A stretch of DNA of 64,000 bases from Takashimella koratensis (Eukaryota > Basidiomycota > Tremellomycetes > Trichosporonales > Tetragoniomycetaceae): the NCBI GenBank assembly GCA_003116875.1, contig BCKT01000004.1:1298891-1362890 (forward strand), read 5' to 3'. Made by a program: the position numbers and the translations under genes. This document shows positions 1 through 11,210 of this stretch, piece after piece (within the stretch, counting starts at the first letter, position 1; the number at the start of each line of letters is the position of its first letter). The notes beneath the pieces were generated by a model. It had not been told where the DNA came from and searched no databases. It saw only the letters and a list, made by a program, of their open reading frames with translations.

Positions 1-289
1 CTGGGCACAGGACGCACTGGAATGACAATGAGGACACCACTGGGACCCTCTGGATGCATTCTGGGACCTGTCCGGGGCTGCTGGGAGAAGCTTGCAGATT
101 CTGCAAGATCCTTGCAGAAATGGCCATATCACTATTAAATTACCCTGCAGTTAATGCCACGTCACTGCTAAAGATGTATACACGCTTGCTCCTAAACCTG
201 CCGATAACTTTCGACTTGAACTTTTCCTCGGCCTCTTTGTCCTCCTCCTCAACCTCCCCGACCCATCGCCCACCGGTCACCCTCTCACC

Positions 290-1971
290 ATGCGGTCTAG
301 AATCGCCCCTTCAATCCGCCTAGCAGGTCGCCGCCTTCCTCTCTCCTCTTCCCGTCTCCCTCCAGTCTCTCCTTTCTTTCCCTCCTCGACTTCCTCTCCA
401 TCCTCCTCTCGCCCCTTCTTTTCCTTCCTCCGCTCCAAATCCACTCCCAAACCCTCCACCTCTTCGTCCCAACCACCACCACCTCCAGTTCTCACTCAAG
501 ACGACCTATTCCACCCTCTTTCTCAGTCTCCATTCGAGCCCCTCCGCGCCAAAGCAGAACGGATAAAGACTTACTCGGTCTGCCCCGTTTCTCATCGACA
601 TGGAGAGAAACGAGCGGTTTCCTTCGAGTGCCCCAACTGCGGGTTCCCAACGCATGCAAGCGAGGCAATGTGGCTTGAAGGGAAAGAGGAGCATGATGAG
701 GTCTGTGGGAGGTTGAGAGAGGTTAACGAGGATGAGCACGATCTGCGTAGCGGTAGACGAGTGAAGGAGTTTGAGAGCATGCCGGGTGAGTTTGAGCTGG
801 TGAACCATCCAGGACAGTAACTAATATCGCGACCAGGACCCCAGCCATACGAGTCGGCCGTCTCGCTCGCCTCATGGGACTCTTTCTTCTTCACCCGCTA
901 CTTCCCATCAATCAACTCCCCTCGCGCGATCCGACACGTCTCCAAACTCCTCACCTACCCGATCTCGATTCTCGGCGCGCTTCACCAGAACGGCCCCTTC
1001 ACGGCATCTAACGGCCGCATCACCCGCGAGGGTACCAGGAGCATGGCCGGTGAGTTACACACAGTTCTTACTGCTATCTGCTAAACCTTGCAGCTATCCA
1101 CTCGGTTCTCCATTTGCCACCTGGTACCGCCCTCGAGTCGACATCTGGTCAGCCTAAACCGCCCTTCCGCGTCTTCCTCCTCGGCGCTCGAGCCGAGTCC
1201 ACCCTTCCCGCCGCTCTCTGGCTCCAACTCACCCACCTCTTCCCTACTACCCAATTCAACATCTACTTCATCGGTCCCGAGGTCGGCCTTCCACTCCTTG
1301 ACGGCCCACGCAAGGGCACTGCCAAGTTCTCTGCGTCCAACGAGAACGAATTCGGCGCACCGGCATCCACCATCTCCGTTTCGCCGCAATTGACGCTGAC
1401 GTCGATCAAGTCGGCGTACGAGGACGTGCACACCCAGCTAGGCCCTTTCGATCCTTACCAAGATGTCTTTTTTGCCTTCTCTCCTGGTCTTGGATTCCCC
1501 AGTCAGCCAGGCCTCGAGAACAAGGACATGTCCAATGAGCCCAACCCGATCTCTGTCCCTGAATCTGACTCGACCGAATCCACTTCTGGACCCCTTGTAC
1601 AGGCGCAAACGACTTGGCGACGGCCTTTGCAGCAGATCCTCGCCACCAAGTGTGCGCTCTTCTTCACCGCCTTCTCCCCGACCGACCTGCAGCGTGACGT
1701 CTCCGCACTCTTTGGTACCCCTCCCCCCATGTCGTCCTCCACCTCGGCGCTCGCAGAGTACCCTGACTCGATCGTGATGCCGACGACCCCCGTCCCGCCA
1801 ATCGAGGGCGTGACAGACGAGTTTGAGCTCGTACTGGAGCCAGGTGTGAACCCGTTCGGAAGCACAAAGTGGGAGATTGCAGAGTGGGACACGAGAGTCG
1901 GGGTCAAGACCAACTGGGGGATTTGGGGGATTAGAGGCAGGAGGTACGAGGTGGTCCGTGAGGAGGAGTAA
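290..1971 (+). CDS. MSS51: Mss51-like mitochondrial COX1 translational activator
   Basis: Three exons, 290-785, 837-1049 and 1094-1971, join in frame to a 528-residue protein. The N-terminus is rich in Arg, Ser and Pro with no acidic residues for about 55 residues, as in a mitochondrial presequence. A Cys-rich zinc-ribbon/MYND-like block follows (CPV...FECPNCGFPTH), then EDEHDLRSGR, a W-D-x-F-F-x-T-R-Y-FPS block and SKLLTYPISI, all in the order found in fungal Mss51. Known role in yeast: it activates translation of COX1 mRNA, chaperones Cox1 in the matrix and couples the two to heme availability through Cys-Pro motifs. Two Cys-Pro pairs are present here. Start chosen as the first ATG giving a presequence. 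Both introns have GTGAGT donors. A DUF427 gene follows on the same strand, then HEM14 on the opposite strand. Confidence 0.9.
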
Positions 1972-2200
1972 GAGGAGGTATCTACGATTCTATACTTTGG
2001 GTGCTCATGTCACGTCTGGCTTTTGTGCCGCACTCACTGCTCGCTATGCATACGCATCTCACCTAGACGCGGACTGCGGTATGTGTTGCTTGGCTGAGAT
2101 ATGTCGACTTGTTCCCGATCGATCGAGCCGTGCCTGGAGTCCGGCACTGCCGCCGCTAACTCATCGCCGGTGAACCACATCTTGCCTCCTCTCCATACCC

Positions 2201-3031
2201 ATGCAGCGTCTGCTGTCTACATCTCTCTTCCACCGCGGACTCAGTACTTCTCGTACACTCGCTATCATGCAGTTCAAGGATCTCCCGACGGCACCGAAGA
2301 ACGAGGACGAGGACGTATGGTCGTACCCACGTCCACCGAGGCTCGAACGGTGTCCCAAGTGAGTGTGGCCGATGACGACTGTTACGACCTACAACCTGAT
2401 GAAGAGGATGACGCATGGTCTGTTTTTGGAGTAACTGGCCCAGTCTGAGTTCCGTGAGCGCTGACAACGTGCATCTCTGTCGCGTTTGCAGCCACTTGGT
2501 AGTTACCTGGGTCGGGGCGAACGGCGACACCACCATCCTTGCAGACACTGATCAAGCCCTTCGCGTCCTCGAAACGAGGTACGTCCAACTCCTCTCCCCT
2601 ACACTCCATTAACCGTGTTCTAGCCACCCACCGACCTACTACCTCCCTCTCGACTCCCTCAAGCTCCCTATCTCACAAACCTCCAAATCGACTTTTTGCG
2701 AATGGAAAGGTTCTGCATCTTACTACTCCATCCGACCCGATCCTTCCGACCCTTCCATCGAGATCCGCGACCGAATCTGGGGCTACCTCAACCCCACTCC
2801 AGGGTTCGCTCCGATCAAAGGGTACGTGAGCTTCTATGCGACTTCGAACAAGGGCGCGAAAGAAGGAGGGAGGTGGAAATGTTCTGTCGATGGAGAACCC
2901 GCAATGGTTCAGGAAGGGTAAGTGAGAAGAAAGAGATGGACAGGGCTGATGACAGTGATTTTTATGGAGGTTGGATCACGAAGAATATCAAAGGGAAGAT
3001 GAAGGGTGGACCGGGCACGTTTGGCTGGTGA
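2201..3031 (+). CDS. DUF427-family protein, possible mitochondrial presequence
   Basis: Exons 2201-2358, 2492-2578, 2624-2917 and 2956-3031 give 204 residues. The body matches fungal DUF427 proteins: RPPRLE near the start, ETSHPPTYYLP, CEWKGSASYYS, RIWGYLNPTPGFAPIKGYVSFYA and a terminal DFYGGW...GGPGTFGW. The biochemical function of the domain is not established; it forms a small beta-barrel-like fold. The first ATG at 2201 adds 22 residues (MQRLLSTSLFHRGLS and on) with Arg/Ser/Thr and no acids, like a mitochondrial targeting peptide. A second in-frame ATG at 2267 would start exactly at the conserved body. Which start is used is open. The gene converges on HEM14 with about 220 bp between the stops. 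Confidence 0.85.
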
Positions 3032-3251
3032 GTATGAGGGAGTAGTGTACCCAGTCGAGGTGTTGCAAGGGGGTGTGAAGGAGATGGGATGAGATGTCAT
3101 GAATAAGTCGCTGCTCGTATGATGCTATTAAAAGTACAGTCACAAATATGTATGGATGAAACCTATGCTATCGTAACCTCTTGCCTCAAGCCTGTCTACT
3201 ATTACTCGCTTCTACCATCGCCTTCCCCGTCCCCTCAACATTTCATCCCCA

Positions 3252-4915
3252 TCAAGGTCTCAAGAACCGCTCCAGACCCGTCACGCTGTTCCCACTTGCC
3301 AAAGCCTCGGCAACCTCCTCTCCTGACCGCACACAGTCATTCACCGATACCCCGCCGTACCCACTCCCGACAACACTGACTCTCCCCCCGCTCCACTCCC
3401 CGATCCTCGCATGAAGCTGTCGCATCCTGTCCGCATGGCCGGGAGCGTACGTCGGGATACAGCTTCTGTTGATCTGTGGAACCGCGAGCAGTGGGGTCAC
3501 GCCTTTGAGATGCGGGAAGACTCGGCGGAGGTGGGATAGTGCCAGCTCGGTCAAATGTGATTCGGGAGGGATTAGGAGTGGAGAGGAGTTTGAGGGAGAT
3601 GATGGATAAGACGACCAGTGTGGCCCTCCAAGCATCACTGTGAGCCTGGTGACGTGTCCCTCCAGCTCTCCGTCAGAGCCAGGTACCGCCGTCGAATCAA
3701 ACACGACGCCGAGAACGCCCTCCGGGTTGGCAGGTGGGTTCGAAGCCTGGGCACGCGGTACGAGGTATCCGAATCCCGGTGGGTGGATGGAAGATGGAGC
3801 GAGGGGGAAGACGAGGTTGACCACGCCAACGGTCGCGCGGGGGTCGGAGAGGGAAGGGGTGGCGTTGAGGGAGGGCGCCAAGTGCTTGAGGACATTCGGA
3901 GGGAGGGCAGAGATGACGTGTTTCGCTTGGATGGACGTGGAAGAAGTATGTACCTAAAGGCCGTAAGCACCGTCATAAACATGGGGACCTAGCAGGACTC
4001 ACCTCGATACCATCTGATGTTGGTTCGATCCTCTCCGCTCTTGTCCCGAGATCGACCTCAACTCCTCTCCCTCTAACGTCCTCCAGCAGTCCCTCTGTCA
4101 ACCTGCCCAGCCCCCCTCTCAGACTCCAAGTACTCCACTTCTCTCTCTCCTTTCCCAATTCTCCCAGCTCTGCCCATCCTTCGTCTTCTTTCCCCCTCAG
4201 TCCACCTCTGAGCACACCAAGCAAGATCGACCCGTACTCTCTTTCACACTTGATCAAGCCCGCGAACGCCGCTTCTGCTGACAAAGAGTTCGCGTCTGCT
4301 GCGTAGACCCCATGTATGAAAGCCGAGACGAGAGGCGCGAGGCCTGGACCAAGCCGACGAGAGAGGAACGACGCGACGCTCTCGTCGATTGAATTGTGAT
4401 GGGCGGGTCGACGGCGAAAAGGTTCGAGGAGGATTGAAGTGATTAGTTGCCGTGCAAGCGGGCTGTCGAATGGGTTGGTGGAGACGCGGTTGAGTTGAGA
4501 CGTCGTAGGGTCCAAGATGAATCGGTTCTTCGCTGCGGGGTCGGTCTTGGCTGTAGCCAACAAAGAATCGGTGAGACCTAGATCTCGCACCTATCCCACC
4601 CAAACCGACGGAATCAGCACTCATCCTCCCAGACTGCATTTTATCTTCACTCACTAGACGCAACATCCTCATCGCCCCCGGTCCACCCTGTGGTCGCACC
4701 GTCCTCGGCCCAGATTCACAAACCACCTCCCCTTGTCGCTTAACCCCCTTTGTATCCTTGAATTCCAGCCGGTGCGCATGTGAATCGACCCAACCACCGG
4801 GCCGGGGACTCGAGTCCAGGAGCGCGATCGAAGCGCCGCGAGGGAGGAGGAGGGAGAGACGCCGGGCAGCGGAGAGGCCTGAGAGGCCAGCACCAAGCAC
4901 GAGGACGTCGTGCAT
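3252..4915 (-). CDS. HEM14: Protoporphyrinogen oxidase (heme biosynthesis)
   Basis: Exons (minus) 4915-4655, 4590-4003 and 3953-3252 join to 516 residues, close to the roughly 540 usual for fungal enzymes. The N-terminus is a Rossmann FAD-binding motif, LGAGLSGLSAA, followed by the acidic LLDSS and the RPGGW of the amine-oxidase/PPOX family. CESGPRTVRPQG is the PPOX substrate-side motif. The C-terminus has the second FAD contact GSGYGGVSVNDC. The enzyme oxidises protoporphyrinogen IX to protoporphyrin IX at the inner mitochondrial membrane, the step before ferrochelatase. I start at 4915 because the FAD motif lies five residues in, as in yeast. An in-frame upstream extension to about 5128 exists but is low-complexity. 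Both introns have GTGAGT donors. Confidence 0.92.
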
Positions 4916-5409
4916 TGGGTGGACAGGCGGGGGTTGGTAGAAGGGAGGGGGAGAGGGAAAGTAGGGAAGAGGCGGGGAGGGCAGACGGTGAAGTGACGAT
5001 TTCGAACTCGGTGAATCGAAATCGTGAATCGACGAAAGGTCCGAGGATGTTCCGTCGAGGATGCAAGAGACCGAAGCGCGGAAGTAAGAGCCCTCGTTGA
5101 GGCGCTGCCAAGGGGGCGGATGCGGCACTGGAATCGCAATTGAACCTCATGCAGAACTAGTTGCCGATCAGACTGGGGCAGGGCGGAATGAGAGGAGGCT
5201 ATGCATGTTGGTATACCATTGCCGAGTCGGCACGTTCCTACTCGGCAGCCAATGTCCATCCATCGCGGCCTCGCCACTCATCTCAGACCCCAAGGACGGT
5301 GCCGCATGGGCCCCTCTGACAGACCATAACATACATTAGTACATCACTCCATCGATCCAGCTGCCAAGATGTCATCAATCTTGTCCTACACTTCAGCACA
5401 TACTTGATC
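4916..5409. promoter_or_regulatory. Intergenic promoter region between HEM14 and X1
   Basis: Divergent spacer between the HEM14 start and the X1 start. No clear TATA box and no gene were seen. It should hold the promoters of both genes. Confidence 0.4.
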
Positions 5410-6891
5410 ATGGGTCACTCCGACTCTCCACCGCCGTACACTTCACAGGGCCCACCCTTGACCGTGCCCAACCCGACTCAAGCTTCCTCTTCAAAACCAC
5501 CTCGGACCTACCCAACTCGCCCACTCACCTCGGTCCCCACCGCCGTCGCCCACCTCTACAACCGCCCACCTCATCCCGAGGCATGGAGAAACTACACCGT
5601 GCAGAAGGGTGCCGAGCTGGGTGACAAGATCAAGCATCATTGGAAGGGCAAGGTGATGATCTCCATCGACTCGCAGTTGGAGGATCGTTAAGTCCATTAT
5701 CGCTGAGACGGCGCTGACAGACAGCTGATGTCCTATATGACTGGATCCGATACCGATCTTCCCAGCCGCCGGTCGTCAAACTGATATGCAAGGGTACTCG
5801 TAGCGTACGTCAACCATCCAATGCTTATGTAGTCTGACCTAACTTGGTGCAGGGATATAACGAGGACGAGAACGAAGACTTCACGATTATCGACTTTGAT
5901 TTCCACGTCGACCTGAGTCCTCTATTCAACGGCCTCCCTCGTACCCTAGTCACCTTCGCTGCATTGGAGCCTGCAAATCGTGGACCTGGTGGGCTAAGTC
6001 ACGGCGCAACCTTTGCATCAAGCAAGACCAAGCACCCCTCGACTCCGCTCTGCATCACCCCTGGTCGGTTACTGAGTTCCGACGAGACCAAGCAATGGGA
6101 GAAGATCGTCGACGACTTCACGAATCGGAACATACCGATTTGGAACTCCCGAGACCGCATGCACCCACCGGGCAGCCCCAACCGCGCGCTTGCTCTGCCC
6201 ACCGACGTTGGTCCTGACGAGCTTAAGGACTGGTGTCGCGCCTACTGCGAGGACTAGAGCATGTTCAAGTCTTTCTCCCTCGACCGCAAAATCTGGGGCT
6301 GGGACTTTCGACAGCTAGAGAAGACAGTGTTTGAGAAGATAAAGGCAACGGGGTATGGAGGAAAGCTGGTGGACGAGTTTAAGCGGACAGATGCGCATGA
6401 GGTGGTAGTCCGGCCAAATAGCCTGTTGGGCAAGATCGCACAAAGTGTGAGTGAGTCAGTGAAGTAGAGCTGACTAATACAGAAACATAATCGCTATGCC
6501 GTGGCGCACTCGTACTGTAAATCTCTCCTACATTCATACGTGGCAAAAACTGACATTTGCAGTGCCAATCAAGTGCTTCCCCCCGTTTCCCAATACCTAC
6601 GTCGGTGAGACAGTTGAAACAGTCGCTGGCCGCTTGAGCGACGCACTCAAGTCGGCAAAATATGTCCCCAAGTCTCCCGAGCTCGAGATTGGTCCATATG
6701 GTGTACACTACCTGCTTGGAAAACGGGAGGGGGAGTGGTTACGAGAATGGGAACTGTTGATCATGGAGGCAGTCAAGTCGAAGAATCAGGGTGGGAAGCT
6801 GGTAATGCCGCAGAGCACAGTACCTCAGCTTGATGGGTACTCAAGTAGGTGGGAGAGAGAAAAAACCAAGAACATGCCACATGAATGGTGA
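5410..6891 (+). pseudogene. X1: unrecognised family, copy with in-frame amber stop
   Basis: Exons at 5410-5686, 5725-5804, 5853-6446, 6483-6516 and 6563-6891 match X2 (15140-16424) exon for exon, including the 80-nt second and 34-nt fourth exons. The protein starts with a Pro-rich segment, then DVLYDWI, a DFDFHVDLS block and DWCRAYCED. Immediately after, at 6255-6257, the frame reads TAG where X2 has an AAA lysine codon. Past the stop the frame stays open and alignable (IWGWDF, VRPNSLL, RYAVAHSY, PIKCFP, GVHYLLGKREGEW). Read strictly, the product is a 253-residue truncated protein; otherwise this is a very young pseudogene. I do not recognise the family. No signal peptide or membrane segment is evident. 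Confidence 0.7.
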
Positions 6892-6904
6892 GAGCCGATC
6901 GCCA

Positions 6905-7135
6905 GAATTGTTTCTCTGCGCTCCCTCAAACTTTTCCAACCGAATCGATCAACACTGCACGATCTCGCCTCCAAACTTTGCACTTGTGTGACCCATTTAT
7001 CCCTGAGTCTGATGAGCTCGAGTATGGCACACAAGGAGTGCACTTCCTTGTCGGCAAGCGGGAGGACGAGTGATTGTCCGAGGAGGAACCGTTAATTCTG
7101 GAGGCTGTGAGGGGGGTGGGGGGGACCGCGATGGA
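6905..7135 (+). pseudogene. Degraded extra copy of the X-family last exon
   Basis: Directly after X1 the + strand encodes CFSALPQTFPTESINTARSRL, then EYGTQGVHFLVGKRE followed by a stop and EEEPLILEAV. This aligns to the final exon of X1 and X2 (CFPALPG..., KGVHYLVG.REGEW..EWEPLI). No upstream exons accompany it, and it carries an in-frame stop. It is an orphan 3' fragment left by tandem duplication. Confidence 0.65.
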
Positions 7136-7390
7136 CAGATGAGTTACGGGACAGACGCTGGTGCCTAGGCTCGAAGAATATTATGATGCACTAGAAGGAG
7201 ACTTTGCATAGACCGTGTGAGAATCACCCTCATTCAATCAACTGGTGCCACTTGATTTTGAAAGCCTCTGCTCACACCTCGTGGACTGGGGTCCCTTAAA
7301 AGTTTAGTGACAAGGCTCATGATTGGACGGCTCCAGGGGTGCTGTGACAACCTGTACACAGACCTCTCTATGCGTGCTCTCATGCTCCAG

Positions 7391-8990
7391 TCACACCTCG
7401 TGATCAGGGTGGCTAAGCCTCCCTTCGCTTGTCATTGTAGCCAACAAGTGCACATCGTCCCTTTCCATTTCGCCCTCCTCTCCCTCTTCCTCATTCACGA
7501 ACTTCGATACAGGTAGCGTTTCCGGTCGCGCGACCTACACAAGGTCAGCTACAAATACAGGCAGGGAAGCATCGGTACTAACCAGCGCCCACGTTCCCGA
7601 GGCCACCACGATCACACCGCCTGCTGCTCCAAAGTAATTCAGGTGTGTCCCATACGCGATAAACTCCTCAACTATGCTGAATATCACTTGGAATTGTTGA
7701 ACAATGGTGACGGTAAGGGCCGACTCTTTGCGAAGCGCTGCAGATGTGAGCAGTCGGCCTGAAATTTGACATATCTAAGGTGGGTGTAAGCTCGATTTGG
7801 ATCGAGGCTATCAGTGACGCGCGAAACCTGGATTGAAGAGACGCACCACGACGCCCAGAACAAAACCTGCTGCTGACCACGTGGCTGGAACGTGCAGGGG
7901 CTGCAGAGTGACCACAAACTCACTGTCGCGCCAGCCCTTAGCACCTCCCCAACAAGCGATTGAGAAACACTTACAGAAAAAAGAAGATCACCTGCGACGA
8001 ACAGGTGGCTGCTAAGAAGTGCTCGTCGGACATATGGCTACAAAGCTTGCGGGTGAGAATCACTGCCGTTGGAACTCAGTTAGCGCAGGGCCATGTGCAA
8101 CCGTTCATGAGTCCCTGACTCACTCTCGAGACATGACGTGATGGCGCAGCCGAGTACTAAGAGTGCCCCAGCAAGGCGCGAGCCCCGAGTAGCGCCTGTC
8201 ACCACGTCGTGCTAAGTATATAGGCCATGAGATACTTGCGGCGCGAGCGCTTCAGTCGCGTTTGCTGACGAATGGAAGAAGGGAGGAGGTTGCGCCACGA
8301 AGAACTCTCCGCCGAGCATGACACCTAGGGAATGTTTGACCGACCGAGGGGAGCGAGGTTATGAGGATGAACAGTGTGAGCTGTAGACAACGGTATTGTG
8401 CATAGAATAACGCACAAGACGCAACAAATTGGCTAGTGTTCATTCGGTCTCCAAGAATCCAAAAGCCCAGGTAACTCATGATTAGCGGACGAAGCTGGGC
8501 GATCAAGATCCCGACTGAGAGTCTGCGGCGATGACGCGTCAACGGTCAGAGGCGTGATAAGGACCTACGGGATATAAACCATTCCTTGATAGAAACAGAT
8601 CGTTGCCAAGGTCACCATAAATGTTCGCGTCAACATCAAGAGTCGGTGACCCGGTGGCCCGAGAAAGATGTGTCTCTCTTTGTTGAATATGAGTAGGGTG
8701 TATGCGAAAACAGCGCCTACGAGCTGTGCGACGAATGTCAGGTCATAGGCTGGGCATCCTTGTGCACAGCCGGGGAGTCCACTAACCCCTTGGTAAAACA
8801 AAATGTCGATCACGTCAATCCCGCTCATTCGCACAACTGGACCATCAAGTCCTGATTTGTGTTCGCAAAACCCGCCATGAAGGCTAAGAATATATCGCTG
8901 GTAATCGCGCGGACAACAATGGTGGCCTCGAAGATTCGCCTCGGGGTTGTAGTCTCTTCGACGTCGGGCACGATGCTGTAAGGCTTGGCC
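7391..8990 (-). pseudogene. DMT1: EamA/SLC35G-like transporter pseudogene
   Basis: All eight exons of the array family can be followed on the minus strand: LAFMAGFANTNQDL (exon 1), NKERHIFLGPPGHR (exon 2), LSVGILIAQLRPL (exon 3), GGEFFVAQPPPFF (exon 4), VILTRKL (exon 5), a Pro-rich helix (exon 6), SGRLLTSAALRKESALTV (exon 7) and an acidic tail ending at 7391. Two lesions break it. One base is missing in exon 1 near 8838, where TGCGAATGAGC throws the frame before MSGIDV. Exon 4 has an in-frame TAG (GLYT then stop) near 8213. Splice sites remain canonical, so decay is recent. It is divergent from DMT2. Confidence 0.8.
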
Positions 8991-9440
8991 ATCGTCGGTG
9001 TCGGGATAGCTGTTGACAAGAAGTTACAGGGCAGAAGAAGGAGGGCAAAGGGCAGCGCGGATCAAATCGGCGTCTTTTCATGAGTTCACCGTCTTGGTCA
9101 CCGAAGATGGCATCAAAAGGGGCGCAGGTCTCGGCGTCCGCTTCCTTTGTTGTGGACAGATTCCCGTGTCCTCATCCTTTGGAGTAGCGCTGATGGCAGA
9201 CTGCCAATGTGGCGGACGGTCGGTGGAGGCACCTTGCTATCCAGCGTGGCAACTTTTACTGAATTCAACAACCCTCCACCGGCGGTCGCCGGCTGATCGA
9301 GCACCGGGGGCCCGGTGACCGCCGATACCCCACAGTCCCCAACATGGCTTCGCTCTGGTCATCATCGCTTCCACCATATCTGTCACTCTCGCACATCCTA
9401 GAAGGCTTCTGTCGGTCCGAGTCCTCCACCACTCGACAGT
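8991..9440. promoter_or_regulatory. Divergent spacer DMT1/DMT2
   Basis: About 450 bp between the DMT1 and DMT2 starts. No gene seen. It is the only head-to-head transporter junction in the array and marks the point where strand switches. Confidence 0.4.
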
Positions 9441-10971
9441 ATGGCACCCGAGATCTCCCCAGTACCGGCCGCGTCCCGCGATCCAAGGGTGTCATGGCTT
9501 CTCGGTTACCTGACGAGCGGCATCTCCTTCTCCATCCTTGCCTCCTGGTGCTATGCGAATCAAGATTTGTTCGTCCAGCTGTGTATTTTGAACGACGTGC
9601 AAGTCCCGAGTATCATGCTCTATCAAGGGGTTAGTCTTCACGTTCGCCGCGAGAACGACAGAGAGAGTTCCTGGCACCAGGGCTGATGTTTCCCTCACAG
9701 GTGATCGCCGCCGGGTTCACACATTACCGCCTAGTGGTCAACAAAGAGTCTCACAGGCTTCTCGGACCTCCAGAGTACCGAACTTTGCTCTGGCTCCGTT
9801 CTCTTGCTGTTACGGGAGCCACAATTTGCTTCTACCAAGCAATGGCTTACCTACCGTGAGTCCTTGTCTACAACCTCCAGCCGGATAAAAAGCGGGCCGG
9901 TGGCTAAATTTCTGCAGACTTTCTGTTGGAGCTTTGGTTGTCCAGCTGAAACCGCTGGTTCTGAACGTCCTCGCCCGAATTACGCTCGGCGAGAGTTTCA
10001 ATACCAGCCAGATCTTTGCAATGAGTGAGCCTGGATCTGTACCTCCTCGATGCCGACTCTCTTGCTCACCTGCGCAGTCTTCATGCTTTTCGGGGAGTTT
10101 TTGGTGGCTCAACCTCCGCCATTCTTCCCATCCAAGGGTGGAGCCGACAGTCCTAAGCCACGGGCTCTCTACGACGCCGGTGATCAGGTCATTACTGGCG
10201 ATTCATGGCCTTCACGTATGATCGGAGTGGTCTTGATGATGTGCAACCTCCTCATGAACGCGACTGGCAGTATGTCTACCCGCATACAAGCGCTGCCTAA
10301 CTGACCTACCAGTGATCCTGACTCGGAAGTTGAGCGTGGCGCTATCCAATGAGATGATGTTGTGGAGCACATCGATATCACAAATATCTTCGTTTCTCGT
10401 GTGAGTCTTCTGTCCGCTGTTTGGCTTTCCCATAGGGCGGACGTCGGCCTCAACAGGCTACTTCAACAGGCTAGTCAGAACTGACGAGGCCAAGCTTTTT
10501 CGCCTCCACTCTAGAACCTTTGCAGATTCCCAAGACTGTGGCGGAGGGCGGATACATTCTAGCGGTTGCAGTGAGCTCTCTAGCGCGACTTTCTGTCTGA
10601 CTTGCCCTAGATCTTCCAGATCGCCGGTCGCTTGCTCACATCGTCCTCCTTACGGAAAGAAGGCGTGTTGACGATCTCGATCGCCCAAGAATCTCAAGTA
10701 ATCTTCAGCATCATCGAGGAGTATCTTGTATACGGAACTCATCTCAACTATTACGGGACTGCGGGCGGTGTTGTGATCATGATATCCGCAACATGGGGGC
10801 TGGTGAGTCGTCTTTTCGGGACATGGGACAGTTTAGAGGGTGCTCGCTGATCAACCGCAGCTGGCCCGGGGAGAAACAGTACCGGTGAAGCAGACCGTAG
10901 AGGTTGACATAGAGGATAGTGTACCCCTTGTAGACCGACGAAGAGACGCCGAACCCGAAGTGGAAGATTGA
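9441..10971 (+). CDS. DMT2: EamA/DMT (SLC35G-like) membrane transporter
   Basis: Exons 9441-9629, 9701-9855, 9918-10024, 10078-10269, 10313-10400, 10495-10570, 10611-10802 and 10861-10971 give 369 residues. About ten hydrophobic segments span the protein. Family marks: ANQDLFVQLC in helix 1, NKESHRLLGPPEYR, LSVGALVVQLKPL, GESFNTSQI, then EFLVAQPPPFF, which corresponds to the GVVLIARPPF signature of SLC35G/EamA proteins. A second EamA half follows, and an acidic cytosolic tail contains VPLV. Drug/metabolite-transporter proteins move small solutes across membranes; the substrate here is unknown. All splice sites are canonical and no lesion is visible. Confidence 0.85.
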
Positions 10972-11210
10972 ACGCCGAACGCCGATGGAGCCGCATCAAA
11001 AGGGACGAAGAGCGTGTCCTTTTCCCCGCAGTCTTTGATGGCTCCATTGTTCCGCGTCCTTTGAGATGGCGTTGATGGCATCGAAACGAGGTGTCACGGG
11101 ACTAACAAAAGACCGATATATCATTACCGACAAACCCCGATATTGTACACTCCCCACATCCGTCTCTTCGGTCTACGCTACCGCTGGTGCCCCACTCCAA
11201 GCCCAGCAAG

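Noticed and set aside
4916..5128. N-terminal extension of HEM14 to an upstream start
   Set aside because: The frame is open but Pro/Ser low-complexity, and the FAD motif position fits the start at 4915. Kept only as an alternative.
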